Assembly (NCBI GenBank): GCA_903953615.1
Contig: CAJBKH010000329.1
Location: 1 to 10,590, forward strand
DNA from: an uncultured Bacteroidota bacterium
GTDB lineage: Bacteria; Bacteroidota; Bacteroidia; NS11-12g; UBA955
Direction: 5' to 3'
Length of the DNA stretch: 10,590 nucleotides
The position numbers and the translations under genes are program-made. Positions 7,327 to 10,590 of the stretch are shown here, piece after piece (within the stretch, counting starts at the first letter, position 1; each line of letters opens with the position of its first letter). Below the pieces are notes generated by a model. The model was not told the origin of the DNA. It did not search any database and worked only from the letters and a program-made list of their open reading frames with translations.

Positions 7327-8036
7327 TGAATTCAATTGTTGTTGTCATTTTATCGGGATTTAGCATTGGCATACTCGGCAGTTTTCATTGCATTGGTATG
7401 TGCGGACCATTGGCCCTCACCTTGCCTGTTCAACAACTCAATGGCTCAAGAAAAACAATTGCTATTTTATTATACAATTTAGGAAGGGCACTCTCCTATG
7501 CCATCATGGGTGCTGTTTTTGGATTGTTGGGCAGCAGTTTTGCATTGTTCAATTTACAACAATGGCTTTCTATCGTTGCTGGTTCTTTTATATTGCTTAT
7601 ATTGGTGTTATCACAATTTGGTGGCGCTAAATTCCCTATCATTAATCGTTATACCAATGCAGTCAAATCGAAACTAACTGCCTATTTGGTTGCCGATAAA
7701 AAATTACATTCTTATTTGAGTATTGGAATCTTAAATGGATTTTTGCCATGTGGCTTAGTTTACATGGCCATTGCGGCTTCGATAGCTACTGGATCAGTTT
7801 ACGAAAGTAGTTTATTAATGTTGTCCTTTGGTTTAGGCACCTTACCAATCATGGCTTTAACAATGGCTTTTGGAAAATTCATTTCTACGAATGTTCGTGT
7901 GCTCATGAGCAAGGCCAGTCCTTATATTATTATGTGTGTGGCCATTTTATTAATTGTTAGAGGCCTTAATTTAGGCATTCCCTATGTGTCGCCAAAGCAT
8001 GAGCAAGGCCATGTGAATTGCTGCGAACCTAGGTAA
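7326..8036 (+). CDS. DsbD_2 / 'sulfite exporter TauE/SafE'-type membrane protein, probably copper-related
   Basis: A 236-residue polytopic membrane protein with about six helices. It matches the family commonly labelled TauE/SafE but built on the DsbD_2 (cytochrome-biogenesis-like) fold, which often neighbours ccoGHIS genes. The first helix ends in FHCIGMCGP with H21, C22, M25 and C26. A second motif, FLPCG (Cys142), lies mid-protein. The arrangement resembles the paired Cys helices of CcdA/DsbD. The C-terminus is a short polar tail with H225, H229 and adjacent C232/C233, which looks suited to Cu(I) or thiol exchange. Sulfite export is unlikely given the context; copper delivery or thiol reduction for oxidase assembly is inferred. 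ATG 7326 overlaps the ccoH stop by one base. This is the last gene of the operon; I saw no clear hairpin terminator after it. Confidence 0.88.
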   Translation: MNSIVVVILSGFSIGILGSFHCIGMCGPLALTLPVQQLNGSRKTIAILLYNLGRALSYAIMGAVFGLLGSSFALFNLQQWLSIVAGSFILLILVLSQFGGAKFPIINRYTNAVKSKLTAYLVADKKLHSYLSIGILNGFLPCGLVYMAIAASIATGSVYESSLLMLSFGLGTLPIMALTMAFGKFISTNVRVLMSKASPYIIMCVAILLIVRGLNLGIPYVSPKHEQGHVNCCEPR

Positions 8037-8131
8037 TACTATTCAAGCAACAATCACGCATTACTTCTTTAAGATTATATTAAATTGAGGTACATATTTA
8101 CCAAGAAATTTAAAATACAATAAACTTTAAT

Positions 8132-8139
8132 TATTTTTG
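8132..8139 (+). promoter_or_regulatory. Candidate Bacteroidota -7 promoter element for the phosphatase gene
   Basis: TATTTTTG matches the TAnnTTTG element recognised by the primary sigma factor of Bacteroidota. Transcription would start near 8146, about 34 nt before the ATG at 8180. I see no good TTG-type -33 element at the usual distance upstream, so support is partial. The rest of the 143-nt spacer (8037-8179) is AT-rich with no other recognised site, apart from a small inverted repeat AAAGG-N7-CCTTT at 8158-8174. Confidence 0.4.
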
Positions 8140-8157
8140 GATTGACGTCTGCTTAAT

Positions 8158-8174
8158 AAAGGCAAAAGACCTTT
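8158..8174 (+). repeat. Short inverted repeat just upstream of the phosphatase start
   Basis: AAAGG (8158-8162) and CCTTT (8170-8174) form a perfect 5-bp stem around a 7-nt loop, six bases before the ATG. If the promoter guess at 8132 is right, it would lie in the 5' leader and could mask the ribosome entry site. The stem is short and AT-biased, so chance is a fair alternative. Confidence 0.3.
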
Positions 8175-8179
8175 GCTGC

Positions 8180-10228
8180 ATGTTAAAATCATTCATTATA
8201 AATTTATTTCTGCTCCTAGCGGTCATCGCAGGTAGACTAAATGCCCAATCTAATCTCACAAATTACAATAGGAATTTAGGTGTTACAGAAGCACTCGTTT
8301 TTAATCCTGAACTTAAGCCATTTTACCATGGTGTTGCTTCAGGCGATCCACTCACCGACAGGGTCATTATTTGGACCCGTATTACGCCAGATTCTGGTAA
8401 TACAACACCAAAAGATGTTAATTGGAAAGTAGCTACTGATTCATTATTCAAAAACGTTGTTAATTCAGGAACAGCAACCACTAATGTAAGTAAAGATTAT
8501 ACAGTAAAAATCGACGTAACAAATTTACAGGCAGGAACAACTTACTATTACGTATTTAATTACAAAGGCGCTTATTCATTGACTGGAAGAATGCGTACCG
8601 CTTCAACGAACACTAACCACCTCCGTTTTGCGGTAGTTTCATGTAATAATTATGAAGCTGGTTTTTTTAATGGATTTAAAAAAATAGGACAACGTAACGA
8701 CATAGATGCAGTTATACATTTAGGTGATTATATTTATGAGTATGCTCCAAAAGGATATGGTGATTCTTTGAATGGTCGTTTTGTAGAGCCTACAAAAGAA
8801 ATTGTTTCTGAAGCAGACTATCGCACAAGATATTCAGTTTACCGTCTTGATCCAGATTTGCGCTATGCACACCAACAACAAACATTTATTTCAATTTGGG
8901 ATGACCATGAATCAAGTAATGATTCATATAAAGATGGTGCTGAAAACCACCAACAAAATGAAGGAGACTGGCAAACAAGAAAGGATATTTCAAAAAAAGT
9001 ATATTTCGAATGGATGCCGATTAGGGATGCAAGTAGCAACTCCATTTACAGAAAAATATCTTATGGTTCAATGTTAGATCTAATTATGTTGGATACACGC
9101 CTTGAAGGCAGAGTAAAACCACCGACAAATTTCGATGATGCTGACCTACCTGCAAGAACAATGCTTGGTGCAACGCAACTTAATTGGTTTATGAATAATT
9201 TGAAAAACTCGACAGCTAAATGGAAGGTTATAGGTAATCAGATTCTTTTTAGTGATATGAATGTAGGATTTGGTGCTGTTAATGCGCAAGGTCAACCTGC
9301 AATTACTGATATAAATGCCATTCGTGGTGTAGAAAATTTATTTATTGACAATTGGGAATCTTATCCTACGGAGCGTAATTCAATTTTGGATACAATGAAA
9401 AACAGAGGCATTAAAAATACCATTTTCCTTACAGGAGATTCACATGCGAGTTGGAGTTTTGATTTAACAAAAAAACCCGCTATTTATCCAAATCCTTTAG
9501 CAGCCAATTTACCTACCCCTTCAAGCTCTTATACACAATCTACTGGTGCTGGTTCAGTTGGTGTTGAATTTGCAACTCCTAGTATTACTTCAGCTAATTT
9601 TGATGAAGCAATAGGCAAGGCTCAAACAGGACAATTTGAATACCTAATTAACAATCCTGTGCCAGTTGGTCCTCCCTTTGGCAGTGTTGTTTACAACCCG
9701 CATTTGAAATTTGTCGATTTAGATAGACATGGTTATTTTATTTTAGATTTAAAAGATGATTCAGCCCAAGCTGATTACTACTATGTCGATACCTTAAGAA
9801 CTTCAACCAATAAAGAAACATTTGGAAAAGGTGTTGTTACAGCAAATAATAGCAATAGAATAACACGTTTAAGTTCAAAAAATGCTGTTGGGAAACCGGT
9901 ACAACAAGGTCAAGCGCCATCAAAACCAATGGCGAATAGCAGCAGTATCAATAACAATGTAGAAAATAATGCGATCATAATTGGTACCTATCCAATTCCT
10001 ACTGATAATCTATTGCACATTAATTATGCACTAAATAAAAGCGGATTAACAGATATTGCCATTTATAACAGTAAAGGAGAATTTATCAAAACTGTAAAAA
10101 TTGGCTTTCAAAACGCGGGCATCTATACTTACAGTTTAGATGTAAGTAGACTAATCTCTGGTATATATTTTTTCCAAATAATTGTCGATGGACAAATGGT
10201 AACGAGTGGAAAATACATTAAAAACTAA
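8180..10228 (+). CDS. Secreted PhoD-type alkaline phosphatase/phosphodiesterase with T9SS sorting domain
   Basis: A 682-residue exported metallophosphoesterase of the PhoD family, which releases phosphate from mono- and diesters. A Sec signal peptide occupies residues 1-22, ending LNA before Gln23; no twin-arginine is present. The PhoD N-terminal beta domain begins near FYHGVASGDP (48-57) and runs to about 140. The catalytic domain shows SCNN (Cys155, the family's iron-ligand position), HLGDY (180-184), WDDHE (240-244), LDTRLEG, and GDSHASW (419-425). The family's late motifs follow: GVEFATPS near 461 and NPHLKFVDLD near 507. A polar Asn/Ser/Gln linker (about 553-600) leads to a type IX secretion C-terminal sorting domain (about 600-682), with a YPIPTDN opening and a GIYFFQI / SGKYIKN close. 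It is a separate transcription unit from the cco operon, ended by the hairpin at 10252-10281. Confidence 0.94.
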   Translation: MLKSFIINLFLLLAVIAGRLNAQSNLTNYNRNLGVTEALVFNPELKPFYHGVASGDPLTDRVIIWTRITPDSGNTTPKDVNWKVATDSLFKNVVNSGTATTNVSKDYTVKIDVTNLQAGTTYYYVFNYKGAYSLTGRMRTASTNTNHLRFAVVSCNNYEAGFFNGFKKIGQRNDIDAVIHLGDYIYEYAPKGYGDSLNGRFVEPTKEIVSEADYRTRYSVYRLDPDLRYAHQQQTFISIWDDHESSNDSYKDGAENHQQNEGDWQTRKDISKKVYFEWMPIRDASSNSIYRKISYGSMLDLIMLDTRLEGRVKPPTNFDDADLPARTMLGATQLNWFMNNLKNSTAKWKVIGNQILFSDMNVGFGAVNAQGQPAITDINAIRGVENLFIDNWESYPTERNSILDTMKNRGIKNTIFLTGDSHASWSFDLTKKPAIYPNPLAANLPTPSSSYTQSTGAGSVGVEFATPSITSANFDEAIGKAQTGQFEYLINNPVPVGPPFGSVVYNPHLKFVDLDRHGYFILDLKDDSAQADYYYVDTLRTSTNKETFGKGVVTANNSNRITRLSSKNAVGKPVQQGQAPSKPMANSSSINNNVENNAIIIGTYPIPTDNLLHINYALNKSGLTDIAIYNSKGEFIKTVKIGFQNAGIYTYSLDVSRLISGIYFFQIIVDGQMVTSGKYIKN

Positions 10229-10251
10229 AACCAATTCATAACTATTAAACT

Positions 10252-10281
10252 AGCCCTGCCAAACTTGGTGGGGCTTTTTTT
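10252..10281 (+). terminator. Intrinsic terminator of the phosphatase gene
   Basis: A stem of nine pairs, with arms at 10252-10260 and 10267-10275 (seven Watson-Crick pairs and two central G-T wobbles), closes a 6-nt loop. It runs straight into seven T residues at 10275-10281. It lies 23 nt after the phosphatase stop. On the minus strand the stem is not followed by a T-run, so it acts in the plus direction only. Confidence 0.9.
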
Positions 10282-10413
10282 ATTTTGTTTTTTACTATGA
10301 GAAGCGTTAATCTTTAAAATACTTAAGTCTGTGATATGAAAATTTAAATATACCTTTTCTTCCGCCAAAGCATGTGCCTCGCAGTGTGAATTGTTGTAAT
10401 GGCAAATCAAATT
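10282..10413. other. Spacer between convergent genes, no gene identified
   Basis: AT-rich sequence between the terminator and the stop of the minus-strand fragment. I find no plus-strand reading frame longer than a few codons, no tRNA-like cloverleaf and no repeat. The only open frame is the minus-strand continuation past the TAG at 10414-10416; it lacks an ATG and is not annotated as a gene. Confidence 0.5.
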
Positions 10414-10590
10414 CTAATTAGGTAGTTTAACTAGCATCATACTGTGATCTAGAAATTCAGATATTTCATATAGAATAGTACCTTCAATTGTAGTAAAATT
10501 ATAATTTGATTTTGTATGATGGTGCGTATAAAAAGTTACTGTTACTTGATTTCCATTTCTTTTTAATTCTTTTATCCATCGAATTGGATA
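10414..10590 (-). CDS. 3' end of an unrecognised minus-strand gene, cut by the right edge
   Basis: On the minus strand the frame entering at base 10590 is open for 58 codons and stops at TAG (10414-10416). The fragment is of mixed composition with a VTVTFY strand, a THHHT cluster, then TTIEGTILYEISEFLD and a hydrophobic-basic end at LVKLPN. It has no stops and looks more protein-like than the other frames here, which hold only short runs. I do not recognise the family. It would be convergent with the phosphatase, which suits the terminator between them. After the TAG the same frame is open again for about 62 codons down to 10225, through the opposite-strand terminator, so the stop could be a nonsense change or the downstream openness could be chance. 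Confidence 0.45.
   Translation of the reverse strand, partial: YPIRWIKELKRNGNQVTVTFYTHHHTKSNYNFTTIEGTILYEISEFLDHSMMLVKLPN

Noticed and set aside
7388..7630. 80-codon plus-strand frame within the DsbD_2-type gene
   Set aside because: It overlaps a well-supported membrane protein in another frame and its Trp/Cys-rich composition is typical of out-of-frame translation.
8037..8179. Terminator between the cco operon and the phosphatase gene
   Set aside because: No GC-rich hairpin with a T-run is visible; the only inverted repeat (8158-8174) is short and has no T-tract.
10281..10287. TATTTTG as a promoter element downstream of the phosphatase
   Set aside because: It is one base short of the TAnnTTTG spacing, overlaps the terminator T-run, and no plus-strand gene follows.
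10225..10410. Separate 61-codon minus-strand gene
   Set aside because: It needs a TTG start, overlaps the phosphatase stop and reads through its terminator. It is in frame with the upstream partial gene after a TAG, so it is treated as a possible continuation, not a gene.

Overview
The window is a stretch of AT-rich chromosome from a member of the Bacteroidota. Three things point there: a fused CcoN-CcoO oxidase subunit, a CcoP with a single heme-binding motif, and a phosphatase that ends in a type IX secretion (T9SS) sorting domain. Start codons also lack clear Shine-Dalgarno sequences and sit behind A-rich leaders, as is usual in that phylum. A chitinophaga/sphingobacteria-type lineage is plausible, but the sequence does not settle it.

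Bases 1-8036 hold one compact plus-strand operon for a cbb3-type (heme-copper, high-affinity) cytochrome c oxidase and its assembly factors. In order these are ccoI (copper P-type ATPase, cut by the left edge), a tandem-CBS protein, ccoS, ccoNO (fused catalytic and mono-heme subunits), ccoQ, ccoP, ccoG (iron-sulfur membrane protein), ccoH, and a DsbD_2/'TauE-SafE'-type membrane protein with a Cys/His-rich tail. Gaps between these genes are 4-18 nt, and the last pair overlaps by one base, so they are probably co-transcribed from a promoter left of the window. CcoI and probably the last membrane protein handle copper. CcoG, CcoH and CcoS act in maturation and assembly. CcoNO, CcoQ and CcoP form the enzyme. 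The CBS protein is the non-canonical member and could couple adenylate levels to the system. ccoS and ccoQ are short genes of 58 and 56 codons.

A 143-nt spacer (8037-8179) holds a match to the Bacteroidota -7 promoter element. It is followed by a separate unit, a secreted PhoD-type alkaline phosphatase/phosphodiesterase (8180-10228) with a Sec signal peptide and a C-terminal T9SS sorting domain. A strong intrinsic terminator follows at 10252-10281.

The right end (10414-10590) carries the 3' end of an unrecognised minus-strand reading frame that runs off the window. The same frame stays open for about 62 codons beyond its TAG stop. I saw no RNA genes, CRISPR arrays, insertion sequences or phage genes.
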